Assembly: GCF_003865095.1 (NCBI RefSeq)
Contig: NZ_BHYK01000012.1
Span: 1 to 64,000 of the forward strand
Direction: 5' to 3'
Origin: Clostridium tagluense
GTDB taxonomy: Bacteria; Bacillota; Clostridia; Clostridiales; Clostridiaceae
Length of the DNA: 64,000 nucleotides
The notes beneath the pieces are model-generated. The model was not told the origin of the DNA and did not search any database. It saw only the letters and a list, made by a program, of their open reading frames with translations. Made by a program: the position numbers and the translations under genes. The stretch's first letter is position 1. Each line of letters starts with the position of its first letter. This document shows positions 63,918-64,000 of the stretch, in pieces.

Positions 63918-64000
63918 TTATTCTATTTTACTGCCCTTTGAAGCAGCTTGGATTTTTTCGTCACTACCAAGTGATTTTGGTAATCTAGCATCATCATTTT
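63918..64000 (-). CDS. C-terminal end of a gene running past the window edge
   Basis: The minus-strand frame reads NDDARLPKSLGSDEKIQAAS... and stops at 63918-63920. Codon use is typical of the window. Only 26 residues are visible, so the product cannot be named. It lies directly upstream of the Asp T-box on the same strand. Confidence 0.5.
   Translation of the reverse strand, partial: NDDARLPKSLGSDEKIQAASKGSKIE

Overview
The window is AT-rich, with strong AGGAGG-type ribosome binding sites, frequent TTG/GTG starts and compact intrinsic terminators. It encodes clostridial markers: a 2[4Fe-4S] ferredoxin, a 2-hydroxyacyl-CoA dehydratase activator, sigI/rsgI, a Bce-type module and CsxC-like spore-surface proteins. 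This fits a spore-forming, motile, anaerobic Clostridium sensu stricto. The species cannot be fixed from the sequence. No rRNA, tRNA, CRISPR array or insertion sequence was recognised.

Layout. 0-6.5 kb: an amidohydrolase, a 59-aa protein, the sigI-rsgI pair, small unknown proteins and an exported L,D-transpeptidase. 6.9-16.5 kb: a methyltransferase, a tldD-tldE pair, a hemerythrin-like protein, a TetR-controlled drug-efflux operon, a glycerophosphodiesterase, a YdcF-like protein, and a MATE pump whose promoter has the 19-bp spacer typical of MerR-activated genes. 17-24 kb: a Bce-type two-component/ABC module, then an ECF sigma factor with its membrane anti-sigma factor. 25-29 kb: the most unusual region, with three CsxC-like paralogues and a truncated fourth. 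One paralogue carries long basic and acidic tandem repeats. 29-36 kb: clpS-clpA, motA-motB, a VOC protein, an MBL-fold hydrolase and a YitT-family protein. 36-42 kb: a dehydratase activator, a PadR-led membrane-protein operon, a scramblase-like protein, a GNAT and an ABC exporter gene broken by an internal deletion. 42-50 kb: an Asn T-box with asnS, a second YitT protein, a ferredoxin, transketolase, a ClC channel and a YesL-like protein. 50-64 kb: a GNAT, an SDR, a chemotaxis receptor, a PhoP/PhoR-like system with a lipoprotein, a PAP2 phosphatase, an exported transglutaminase-like protein, a DUF1904 protein, cysS and a YhhN-family protein. The window ends with an Asp-type T-box leader in front of only the first 69 codons of an aspartyl-tRNA synthetase.

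Functional themes. Many genes concern the envelope and stress sensing: two two-component systems, two sigma/anti-sigma pairs, four efflux or peptide-detoxification systems, cell-wall cross-linking and spore-surface proteins. Amino-acid supply is sensed through T-box RNAs. The strongest candidates for new biology are the CsxC-like cluster, the T-box on a synthetase fragment, the MerR-type MATE promoter with no regulator gene nearby, and the G-tract in the ribosome binding site of the ECF sigma gene.
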